Shown one piece after another: positions 1 through 9,128 of a stretch of DNA of 64,000 nucleotides. The translations under genes and the position numbers were made by a program. The stretch spans positions 48,762,075 through 48,826,074 of the forward strand of contig NC_089274.1 of assembly GCF_963678975.1 (NCBI RefSeq). Direction: 5' to 3'. A model generated the notes under the pieces. It saw only the letters and a program-made list of their open reading frames with translations, ran no database searches and was not told the DNA's origin. How positions within the stretch are numbered: position 1 is the stretch's first letter; every line of letters starts with the position of its first letter. Origin of the DNA: Dysidea avara. Lineage: Eukaryota; Porifera; Demospongiae; Dictyoceratida; Dysideidae.

Positions 1-916
1 ATTGGCCATTTTGTTGTCAGTGGCTGCAGTTCACAGAGTTAGCAGTCGCAGTGGAGGTGCCCCACTAGATGCTTGTGTCACACTAACTCCTCAACATGGT
101 GGAAATCTGCCACAAATGACTCCTTCACCTCATGTGGTTGATCTGTCTGACTTCAACATCACCGAAGATGAGGATGGCAATTTGACCATCTACTATACTC
201 CAGACACCATGTATGCCAGTAAGTTTGGTTGTATTCTAAATACTTCATGCATTGCAATGGCCTTTCTGTTTAGTCACTCTTGTAGCAACTGGGGAAGGAA
301 TGTTTTCAGATGTGTTCCGAGGATTCCTGTTACAAGGTAGAACATATGCAGATGATACAGTTGTAGGGACCTTCATGGCACCCCCACTTGGAGCCTTGTA
401 CCGACTAAGTAGTTGTGCTAGGAGTGATGTGAGTATTATCAGTTGTGGGATTGAGTTTTATCATGATACCTTGTATAGGGCTCAGTGACCCACAACAGTG
501 GTGTTGGTAAGGAGGACATCACTGTCTATTGGATGTCGCCATCAAGTGGAACTGGACCCATTTACTTTGGGTGAGTTATAGCTATATTAAGTACCATTAA
601 CAACATCGCTACATAGGCATGCATTTGTGTGGAGGTTCAACACATTCTGGGCAGACCTCAGCACCATGCCACTACTTGAAGGTTTGTTATCGTACAGCAG
701 TGAACTGTTGTGTTAGCTGTATGATGTGTTGCAGGTGATGAGTTGCCAGATAATCCTGGTAATCCAGGTAATCCTGGTGGTAATGGATCTGCTGCAGGTG
801 AGAACATTATACTAACACCATATACTACTTACCTAATGTTACATGTAGGTATCCAGGCACCAGTATGTCTGCTAGCATCTGCTCTGTTGACTGTCATTAC
901 TTCCCATCTCTTCTAA
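1..916 (+). CDS. Reeler-domain surface protein, gene 1 (5' end outside window)
   Basis: Single-Reeler-domain protein, probably GPI-anchored. Exons by splice sites and by alignment to gene 2: 1-218, 286-428, 479-570, 617-681, 735-797, 849-916 (TAA 914-916). The window opens inside the signal peptide. Seen: mature start GGAPLDACVTLTPQHGG, the FRGFLLQGR block, VGTF, a Cys before VTHNSG, YWMSPSSGTGPIYF, and TFWADL, the order expected of a Reeler domain (reelin N-terminus, FRRS1, insect defence protein). A Pro-Asn-Gly linker (PDNPGNPGNPGG) follows, then GSAAG and a hydrophobic tail ending HLF-stop, which fits a GPI signal. Introns are 37-67 bp with GTAAGT, GTGAGT or GTTTG donors. About nine differences from gene 2 in the first 218 bases. 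Function in this organism is unknown. Confidence 0.85.
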
Positions 917-1024
917 AATATAATGGACCATAATTTATTATATATTTGTGTTATTATTGTGTACTGAAAAGGTATCAATATGACTATTTTGACAATACCT
1001 AGTATTATTATTTTGTAAACTGTA

Positions 1025-1030
1025 AATAAA
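1025..1030 (+). promoter_or_regulatory. Poly(A) signal of gene 1
   Basis: AATAAA about 110 bases after the stop codon of gene 1, inside an AT-rich 3' UTR. Confidence 0.6.
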
Positions 1031-1053
1031 TTTTATTCAAAGTAATATAATGA

Positions 1054-1356
1054 TACTGTTGGCAATGTGGTGGATGATAATGGTATCAATGGTAAGGCAA
1101 TGCAACATAAGCTTCATTCAGTGGGCTTTGTTACTTCGTAGTGGCTAGGTGGATTACTAATGAGATTTGTAACTTTGTTACTTAAAGTAATAATATTATG
1201 TAATATTAGACTCGTTATAGTAACTTCATTACTTAGGTGATGTGTTACATTTGCAAGTAAAGCAACTTGAATTATATAACCTGTTTTTACAGCATATTTC
1301 GTTACATTACTTTGTTACCACAAAACTAATAATTATTGTGTTACCCCCAACATTGT
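1054..1356 (-). repeat. Relic of the CAGTGTTGGG hAT-like MITE
   Basis: Collinear with the right half of the complete copy at 44213-44755: the CATTCAGTGGGCTT stretch, the 'TTACTT..GTAATAATATTA' blocks and the end CCCCCAACATTGTTG. The left half is missing or beyond recognition. No clear target-site duplication survives. Confidence 0.6.
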
Positions 1357-1904
1357 TGCTTGGACATTGCCATGAATGGTTTTTGGGGTAGTTGTTCTGA
1401 GAGATGTTTTATTGATGTTCGTGTTTTTAATCTGCTTGCCCCATCTAACATTTCTTCATCACTTTCTTCTACCTTTAAGAAGCATGAGAATATCAAGCGT
1501 TGAGCTTACAGTCAGAGAATTCATGAGGTTGAGCATGTTTCTTTTACACCTATCAGGGGTTGGCTCATGAGGCCACAGTTTTCTGCAAGCATCTGGCTTT
1601 ATTTTGGGGAAGCACCCTCGTGCAGGCCTAGCCTTTTGGTGCCACCCCTTCCTATTTGGATGAATTAGATAATAAATAAATTCCCTCCTATCGGCTAAGT
1701 GGGGTGATGAATACTCCGTAGTCCTGGGTTGGCTTCAGTGTTGTATTGGTTTTTCTCTGCTCCGTTCAACTATTCAATGCATTTGAGGTGCACGTTCATC
1801 CATTGGTGCTTACACTAGGGCTCCATCACCAATGGATTTAGTGCAAGTGGAGTCCCGCTTGTCAGAGTAACATGCTAGCTGCATTACTCTACTTTTCTAT
1901 TGTC
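1357..1904. other. Intergenic stretch, nothing recognised
   Basis: No ORF with protein-like composition or clear exon signals; no repeat boundary found. A short ORF here looks random. Confidence 0.4.
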
Positions 1905-1912
1905 TTTTTCAG

Positions 1913-2061
1913 TTGTCCAGCACATGCCTTTCTTTGTGCTGGGGGTGGTAGGCAAGGGCAGCCCATCAAGCCTGGGAAAAAATTTAAAAAATCACGTGCT
2001 ACTGCCAAATCAGCACTTTTCGCTGTCAGCAAAGATGCATGGGACACAAAGGAGGACACTG
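1913..2061 (+). other. Exon-like segment repeated elsewhere (SCPAH..GAGGGRQGQ)
   Basis: A 149-base open segment between a strong acceptor (TGTCTTTTTCAG) and a strong donor (CTGGTAAGTCC). It reads SCPAHAFLCAGGGRQGQ, then a Lys-rich run, then KDAWDTKEDTG. The first part recurs at 47091-47163 in the same frame (SCPAHLLFGAGGGRQGQ). The second part recurs at about 34180-34210 and, inverted, near 33180 in the palindromic repeat. It could be an exon copied into a repeat family, or repeat DNA that happens to stay open. No known domain recognised. Confidence 0.3.
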
Positions 2062-2410
2062 GTAAGTCCATGAAGAATGCATTGTAGGTACTGCGGTATG
2101 CCAAAAGGCACCTCTCGGGCCGAAGCAATGTCGAACAGTGAAAAATTCAAGCCCACAGCCTTAGCCGTTATCAAGTTACGCTTGTCTGAAGGCATCAGTC
2201 AGTCAGTCAGTCACTAGAAAATTCGATTAAATAATTTTTTTCTAAAGCTCCGTAGCAACTTATTGAAAGCACTTCAGGCCGATCTGAAAGCTTGTTGTCG
2301 TCAGGGAAAATTGAGGCTGGTTTTTGGGTGATGTTATTTTGTGGGCCACGCCTACTCCTTTGTGGTCTCTACTATACAGTACTGTCGTACTAGCTATACT
2401 GTATTTATGG
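2040..2410 (-). repeat. Arm of the GTAGGGACC/CAGTAC palindromic element
   Basis: Matches the right arm at 34187-34590: the GGGACACAAAGGAGGACACT block, a short (CAGT)n, the 'AAAATTGAGGCTGG' block, then the 'CTCCTTTGTGGTCTCTACTATACAGTACT' terminus. This is one arm only, with no partner nearby. Confidence 0.55.
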
Positions 2411-2577
2411 CTGAAATAGGACTAGTATAGGTTGGATGACCTCACTTGTTTCATTTCTATGATCCCTATGTACCCATATGATTTTTTTTCCTTGCACTTG
2501 TTAACTAGATGTCTGATGTCCGATGTCCTCAAGCTGTCCAGTGTATATTAGTGTATGATGATGTAATATGACATCAC

Positions 2578-2835
2578 ATGATCTACTCACAGGACAGGCT
2601 AATCAGGTTATGGCAGCTCTACCTCACATGGAGTAGTGGCAGTCAAGAAGATAGCTCTGAACAGCAGCATTGTTTGAGGTGGGCTACTGAAACTTACACT
2701 GCCTTATATGGAACATATAACCCACATCAAACATCATGGTTGTGTTCATTGGATTATATTCAGTTACTTCCTAGTTTGTGCCAGCCCTACTTTTTCAAAC
2801 TTGATAATCTTTTGATCAACAATAAGATGTCGTAG
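2578..2835 (+). CDS. Possible terminal exon of an unidentified gene
   Basis: Open for 85 codons, ending at TAG 2833-2835. A good acceptor (CTACTCACAG) lies at about 2593, so the real exon would begin with GACAGGC. The peptide looks protein-like: charged N-terminal part (SGSQEDSSEQQHC) then aromatic-rich (WATETYTALYGTYNPH). No family recognised; no upstream exon or start found. It may be a gene fragment or chance. Confidence 0.25.
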   Translation: MIYSQDRLIRLWQLYLTWSSGSQEDSSEQQHCLRWATETYTALYGTYNPHQTSWLCSLDYIQLLPSLCQPYFFKLDNLLINNKMS

Positions 2836-2940
2836 CAAAGCCTCATTATTATCAAATTCATGCCAAAAATATGGTCTTCATAATAAAGGGTTGGCAAGGT
2901 CATAGAATCATTTACAAATATACCTACCTGGCCTACAAGA

Positions 2941-3093
2941 GGAGGTCTTGTGAAAGAGGTGGCCACTAAATGAAGTGTTAAATGTGGTCTTGTAAAAGAG
3001 GTGACCATAAAGTGAGGTATTAAATGTGATCTTGTATTAAAAAGAGGTGACCATTAAGTGAGGTGTTAAATGTGGTCTTGTGAAAGAGGTGAC
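2941..3093 (+). repeat. 42-bp minisatellite, about 3.5 copies
   Basis: Degenerate tandem units of the form 'GTGGTCTTGTAAAAGAGGTG' plus 'ACCATAAAGTGAGGTATTAA'. The GAGGT/GTGGTCTT words resemble those of the 75-bp array at 41 kb. Confidence 0.7.
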
Positions 3094-3513
3094 CATGCAC
3101 ACACTGCACACACACACATGCACACACACCCATGCATATGGTTTCAAATTAGCTTGTCTAATAATAAGCTGGTTATCTTAATGGTTGCCATTGTAATGGA
3201 ATAATGACACCACAGCCAGGATGGTAATTGTATTTGTAAGCATTTTAAGTGGATTTGGTGGCTTTAATTAGCTGACCACTTATCAACCTGTTGCTGCTAG
3301 TTACATCACCGTTACCGTAGTTACACAAGTGTTGATGGTAAATATAATTTGAGGTTTGAAATATTTTATCCCTACTAATTCTGTCAAGAAAGAGATTCTT
3401 GGTAAGAGTTGTGAATTTAATAAATCTTATGCCCTTCATTAATAGGCAATATCTGTAATAGTGTTTCTTTTGGTGTAGTGTCTCTATCTGGTGTGTTGAC
3501 TAGTGCATACATG

Positions 3514-3514
<1 letters not shown>

Positions 3515-3566
<52 letters not shown>

Positions 3567-3590
3567 TGTGTGTGTGTATGTGTGTGTGTG
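3515..3590 (+). repeat. (GT)n microsatellite
   Basis: GT repeat with two TATG interruptions; the poly-Cys/Val and His/Thr reading frames across it are artefacts. Confidence 0.95.
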
Positions 3591-4317
3591 GCTTGTGTAT
3601 TGTGTGTCTTGTCTGTGTGTCTGTATGTATTCCATGTATAGGAATGCAGATACTTGTAGTGTGGTGTGGGCAGTGTTTATAGTGTACTGTTGTATATGTG
3701 TAAATGTGGTACAATATAACACTCCTACAACATTGTATTACATGTTAGACTAGTACAGACATGAAGATGATTCATCAGTTATATGAAGGGGTATATACTG
3801 TCAGCCTCATGGCAGTAGTGATGTTAGTAAGTGGAGGAGGTTGTTGTGTTGTTGGTCAGGCATAAGTCTTTACATAGTTCATCTTCACTGGCTTCTATAC
3901 TGTTATGGACAATAACCATGTATCCACAAACCTTATGTAGTGTAGTTGGTAATAGTTAGTTGACATACACCTAATCCAGTAGTAATGTTCTATAATTAAA
4001 ATTTCTTCTACTGTGTTCTGTATATATATATGCTAATATTATTTATGGAGAAGAATGTCTAGCTCAAGTACACCACAATTGTGCAACACTGTCATTTGTT
4101 AGCCTTTAATAGGTCTGTTGCTAAATGAAGCAAGTGAAGTTGTGCCTTGTGTGAAATGTTTGTGCAATAATATTCAAAGGCAGCAATAACATAATTTGCT
4201 TGTTTGATAACATTATTGATTACTCCCATAGAGAGAACCTCATCTTGCAGTTATGTAAAAAAAGTTCAACCCAAACACCTCAGTATCAATATTCTAATGC
4301 GTAAATTGTATCCATGT
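3591..4317. other. Intergenic stretch, nothing recognised
   Basis: AT-rich, no coding-like ORF and no repeat boundary identified. Confidence 0.4.
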
Positions 4318-4620
4318 CAGGGGCGGATCCAGAGTTTGGAAAGGGGGGAGTGCACTTTGCTGAAAAGTTGAAGACCAAAAAAAAAAGGTCACAGCCGAAT
4401 AATGGCTGCCCTTTACCAAATATATTTACTATAAAGTATATAGAGATCGGATCCTTATTTATAACTTCATAGTTAAGCTACACTGCCTCATGAACACTGT
4501 GACTGCTTTATTAGAGTGACTGCTTTATTAGAGTGACTGCTTTATTAGAGTATCTCGATCTTGTATGCAATTTTTATTGAAGGAGGGGGGCACGTGCCCC
4601 CCCTCCCGGATCCGCCACTG
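4318..4620 (+). mobile_element. Non-autonomous element with GGGGCGGATCC termini
   Basis: Starts CAGGGGCGGATCC and ends GGATCCGCCACTG, a terminal inverted repeat of about 13 bp, backed by G-rich and C-rich runs. Flanked by CATGT on both sides, a likely 5-bp target-site duplication. Inside: GAAGACC, ten A, then GGTCACAGCC; and three tandem copies of GACTGCTTTATTAGAGT followed by ATCTCGATCTTGTA. No coding capacity. Confidence 0.75.
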
Positions 4621-4933
4621 CATGTGATATGATAATACTTGTGAATGCCACAGAAAGCTAAGGTACATTAGTGTGAGCCCTCAAGACATATTACATGTGC
4701 CCAGCCCCCTACAGATCATGTTCCTTCAGTACAGCAGGCCATAAGGTGTTCATTGTCATGTAATCTGTTGCAGGAACATGGCTGAGGTGCATGGAGTGTG
4801 AGATAAGTTTGCCAGGAGGAGACCTGTCTAATGTTGGCAAATTGTATATACTGAAGAGCAGTTAAGACTCTATCACCTGAACTTGTTGCTACCTTCATTA
4901 GTGAACACACTTTACAGCACAACTCAACTACAT

Positions 4934-5048
<115 letters not shown>

Positions 5049-5495
5049 TTTGTCACAGGGTTAATACTCTACCCTTTCAATAACACTAAAGTGTTCTTTT
5101 GTCTATAAAAATTATTAAAACAAGTTGTGATGCACAGTGTATTATCAAACATGTAATTGCATATGGCAAGAAGTTGGGTAGTCCATTCACCAACTACTGT
5201 ACTACACCGAAGACCCTTTGTGGGATGCATTTGTGTCCTCCAGAAATGGGTTACCTTACTAATAAGGCCACATGGTCCTATGGTATTGAGTTCCACTGTG
5301 TATGCCATACAAGGTGATCCTGTGCATGACTAGAGCACTTTTAGTGATGCTGCTGTTGTTATTTAATGTCATGAAAAAACCAGTTGAACTCACTAGCAGA
5401 GAATTAACTATGAATTGAGTTCTCATGAATATCTGCAATTCATCACACTAAACCAATGCTAATATGGAGATCATCACAGCTGGCTTCCCTCATTG

Positions 5496-5512
5496 ATTGG
5501 TCAGCATATAAG
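5496..5512 (+). promoter_or_regulatory. Candidate core promoter of gene 2
   Basis: ATTGG (inverted CCAAT, 5496-5500) followed by TATAAG (5507-5512), 75 bases before the preferred start codon at 5587. A start site near 5535 would make ATG 5587 the first AUG. Inferred from position only. Confidence 0.35.
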
Positions 5513-5586
5513 AGAACTTATCATGATCCAAGTGCCATTGGCATCTACTGCTTGAGTAGTATACATTGTACTTGTGTTCATACGTT

Positions 5587-7308
5587 ATGAAGGTGAGCTG
5601 GTGTAATGTCTGTACGTGTGTTATGGAGCAGACATTAATGTGTTTTGTAAGTGGTATCACTAGAAAGTAATTGGACCACAAAAAAAGTGTTCATTGTAAC
5701 TATACCAGGAGCCCAAAAGTGCCACCTTGCACTGAGTGCTTGTGGGCCCCATAGTACAGCTGTATTAGTCTTAGAGCAGGTACATCTGTCATCTTTCTGT
5801 GTATCTATAGGTCTTGGTATTGGCCATTTTGTTGTCAGTGGCTGCAGTCCACAGAGTTAGTGGTCGCAGTGGAGGTGCCCCACTAGAAGCTTGTGTCACA
5901 CTAACCCCTCAACATGGTGGAAATCTGCCACAAATGACTCCTTCACCTCATGTGGTTGATCTGTCTGACTTCAATATCACCAAAGATGAGGATGGCAACT
6001 TGACTATCTACTATACTCCAGACACCATGTATGCCAGTAAGTTTGGTTGTATTCTAAATACTTCATGCATTACAATAATGGCCTTTCTGTTTAGTCACTC
6101 TTGTAGCAACTGGCGAGGGAATGTTTTCAGATGTGTTCCGAGGATTTCTGTTGCAAGGTAGAACATATGCAGATGATACAGTTGTAGGGACCTTCATGGC
6201 ACCCCCACTTGGAGCCTTGTACCGACTAAGTAGTTGTGCTAGGAGTGATGTGAGTATTATTATTTGTGGGATCAAAGTGGTGATATCTTGCAATAGGGCT
6301 CAGTGACCCACAACAGTGGCGTTGGTAAGGAGAACATCACTATCTACTGGATGTCACCATCAAGTGGAACTGGACCCATCTACTTTGGGTGAGTTGGTTA
6401 TCCATTAAGTCCAACTACTGTTAGCGTATATCTCTATATAATAGACATGCTTTTGTGTGGAGGTTCAGCACATTCTGGGCAGACATCAGCACAATGCCTC
6501 TACTAGAAGGTTTACAATAGTTATAGCTGCATGTGTGTTATCTATGATGTGATGTATAGTGGGTGGTGATAATCAGATACCAGATGATGATAATAATCAG
6601 ATACCAGATGATGATAATAATCAGATACCAGATGATGATATAAATAATCAGATACCAGACAATGGTAATGGATCTGCTGCAGGTGAGAACATTATGCATA
6701 CTGGTTACAGCATTTATTTACTGCCCTCTGTTACATGTAGGTCAACGTTGAAACCGGGTCACTACTGCTGACCCGGATGACCCACTGACCCGGATAGCAA
6801 TCCGGATCAGACCCGGATGTGACCCGGATTGACCCGGATTAATTAAAGCCGAGACGTGTTTCGGCTAGTCTCGAGCGAGCGAACGAGTCTACATTTTGAG
6901 CGTTCGATTCGTGTTGAGTAAATATTGCAACTTCAGCCTATCTGTAGGTTGAAGACCAAAAAAAAAAAAAAAAAAAAAAAAAAGGTCTTCATCTACTGAC
7001 AATAGCTACCCTCGCGTATGTTGGTAATGTGATAAGTGGGCGTGGCTCACGAAAGAGCTACGCGATAGCGTTTAGAAGTTTCCACGTCGTCAAACGAACA
7101 ATTTCGTTTCTCACGTGATCCAATCCGGGTCAGACCCGGATAAATTGTAAACCGGGTCAGACCCGGATGACCCGGAGAAAATGTGACCCGGATGACCCGG
7201 ATGACCCGGATGACCCGACCCGGTTTCAACGCTGATGTAGGTATCCAGGTGCCAGTATTTCTGCTAGCATCTGCTCTGTTAACTGTCATTGCTTCACATC
7301 TCTTCTAA
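5587..7308 (+). CDS. Reeler-domain surface protein, gene 2 (complete, seven exons)
   Basis: Small secreted or GPI-anchored protein with one Reeler domain. Exons: 5587-5592, 5811-6036, 6107-6249, 6297-6388, 6445-6509, 6560-6682, 7241-7308 (TAA 7306-7308); about 240 residues, every junction in phase. Exon 1 is just ATG AAG before GTGAGC, giving a signal peptide starting MKVLVLAILLSVAA; an alternative first exon 5623-5646 (ATG..GTAAGT) also fits in phase. Domain landmarks: GGAPLEACVTLTPQHGG, FRGFLLQGR, VGTF, Cys then VTHNSG, YWMSPSSGTGPIYF, TFWADI. The linker carries four NQIPDDD-like repeats; the tail GSAAG plus about 20 hydrophobic residues ends HLF, as in a GPI signal. A MITE fills the last intron. 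Role unknown; Reeler proteins elsewhere include insect immune proteins. Confidence 0.87.
6562..6660 (+). repeat. 24-bp coding repeat in the gene 2 linker
   Basis: Three and a half in-frame units of AATAATCAGATACCAGATGA plus TGAT, encoding NNQIPDDD. The same position in gene 1 instead holds (NPG)n. This is a fast-changing stalk between domain and anchor. Confidence 0.85.
6741..7234 (+). mobile_element. ACCCGG-rich MITE inserted at the gene 2 splice acceptor
   Basis: A 494-bp insertion relative to gene 1, flanked by ATGTAG (6735-6740 and 7235-7240), a 6-bp target-site duplication. Ends are GTCAACGTTGAAACCGGGTC and, inverted, CAGCGTTGAAACCGGGTC, so about 15 bp of inverted repeat. Subterminal arrays of (GACCCGGAT)n occur on both sides. 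The middle holds GAAGACC, 26 A, GGTCTTC. No transposase. Confidence 0.85.
6951..6990. repeat. GAAGACC-(A)26-GGTCTTC inverted module
   Basis: Perfect 7-bp inverted repeat around an A tract. Related modules occur at 4370-4390, 50282-50302 and, on the other strand, 51621-51640, in elements with different termini. Confidence 0.8.
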
Positions 7309-7325
7309 AACATAAAGCCGGAACA

Positions 7326-7331
7326 AATAAA
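7326..7331 (+). promoter_or_regulatory. Poly(A) signal of gene 2
   Basis: AATAAA 18 bases after the stop codon, followed by a T-rich stretch. Confidence 0.75.
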
Positions 7332-7859
7332 ATCTTTATTTATAATTTTTGTTGCAATAGATTTGTACCGTTTCATCATTGTCAGCACACATCATCATGA
7401 TAACCATTCTAATGTTTGTTGGCATACAATCTACTAAGTGAAAGTTTTAAATCTAGCACAACTTATTAAGACCATCATGCAGATGAGTACAAAAAAAACA
7501 GCATGTGAATTCCTCGGACAACATGTGACCACCAAACAGACCTACAGTTGTAGGGCTATAGTGAGCATGACACTATTGCTATAGAAGCCTATGCACGTGT
7601 GAAGCTATATAATAAGGAGTTAATCTGGAGGCTAACTGTCCATTCCTTACAATTCCTGCTAATTCTTTCAGAAACACGACAAATTGAAACTCTTTCCATG
7701 TCATTATAGCTAACAGTGACTATAGAAAGTAATTGATCACTACCAGCATTTAGCTATACATATTTCCAGCTCTGTGTGCAAAATGTCAATTATACTATCA
7801 GCTTATAGGGGTATACCCTTGGAGCTACCAGTTAAGTTTGGAAATACACACCAACATTA
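7332..7859. other. Intergenic stretch, nothing recognised
   Basis: No coding-like ORF or repeat boundary found before the foldback element. Confidence 0.4.
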
Positions 7860-8245
7860 GTCTCGCGTAGCCAGACCCTTTTCTTTCTTTGGTGTGGGGG
7901 CGGGAAAGAAAATAGGGTCTGGTGAACATAGTATAGCATCGTCGTTGGGCTATCCCGAGATTGTGGGGATTCTACTGCGCAGCTTCCAGATTGTTGTTTG
8001 GTGCAAATGACGTAATCTGCTGCATTTGTGTTCTAATATTTCAGTAGTAGCTATGGTAACAGGATGCAAATGACGCAAATATTAGCAAAACACGTCATTC
8101 GTGCCAATCAACAATCCGGAAGCTGCTCAGTAGAATCCCCACAATCTCGGGATAGCCCAACGACGATGCTATACTATGTTCACCAGACCCTTTTCTTTCC
8201 CCGCCCCCACACAAAAGAAAGAAAAGGGCCTGGCTACGCGAGACT
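7860..8245 (+). mobile_element. Foldback element with ~139-bp arms
   Basis: Left arm 7860-7998 and right arm 8107-8245 are near-perfect inverted copies starting GTCTCGCGTAGCCAG. The spacer is about 110 bp. Both sides carry ACACCAACATTA (7848-7859, 8246-8257), an exact 12-base direct repeat that looks like a target-site duplication. The 126-codon ORF crossing the right arm is a shadow. Confidence 0.85.
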
Positions 8246-9128
8246 ACACCAACATTACGATACCAGTTCTTTGCAAACCATGCAGTTGAATTATTTTATA
8301 CATAAATCAAATCAGAGTCAAATCACAAACCTAGCTGAAATGACAGAAATAATCAAATATTTAACTTTTAAAAGTCCTAAAGTTAGTCTGGCGTCGATCG
8401 CCCGCCCCTCCGTATGCAGGTGTGCCGCCACACGTCTTTCATAATTAAGAGCTAATTTAAGATCACGTGAAACCGCAATACTGAGAAGTAGCTGCAGCTG
8501 GAGCGTTGGTAAAGACTGTGATACTACTGGTCAACGAACCTGTCCACGATGGTACGTTGCATTGTGCATGCATGGAAGCGTAGCTACTTATTATTGTCAT
8601 GGGACGTATTTAATTGTACTCTTTTGCTTGTATAGATGGCCGCCGATCCTTAGTCTGTTTCAGGCAGTAGACTACCGGTATAGATGTAAACCAGCCAACC
8701 AGTTTTAGTTGTGACAAAGTGGCGCGTAATTATTCAGAGTGGCCAAAATATTGAATATACATATAGAGATCGAGGAACGCATGCTTGGAGGAGCGATAGA
8801 TGGTGCAATAGACCGCTTTGCTAGCCATGGCTATTATATGACTGCTGGAGTACTGCAAAACAAACCATATAGCCACAACGAATAAAATACAACTAGCTAC
8901 GGGGAAAGGGGAACAACAAAGAAAGAACAACTACAGGGAAAGGAGAAAGGCTTTGCTACAGGGAACTGCCTTTTTGAAAATTATTACTGTATTTGGCGTA
9001 TAATGCGTTTCCGACCACAAGTGTAACTAGACTGGCTAGTTAAAACTTATTCATTAAGTTAAAAACACCGCTACCACCTAATACAGTGACCCCACTATTT
9101 CACACTACTTGTAAGGAAAGGTGTAACG
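8246..9128. other. Intergenic; possible relic of a promoter/first exon near 8550-8660
   Basis: Mostly nothing recognisable. CCACGATG followed by the donor-like GTACGTTGC (about 8550) and a later TGTATAG/ATGGCCGCC (about 8637) look like a first exon and second exon, but the reading stops after MAADP. Treated as a fragment at best. Confidence 0.2.

Noticed and set aside
5623..5646. Alternative first exon of gene 2 (ATG GAG CAG.. before GTAAGT)
   Set aside because: In phase and possible, but the upstream ATG-AAG exon gives a more typical signal peptide and would be the first AUG after the candidate TATA box; kept as an alternative only.
8064..8444. 126-codon ORF
   Set aside because: Runs through the arm of a foldback element and out into flanking DNA; composition not protein-like.
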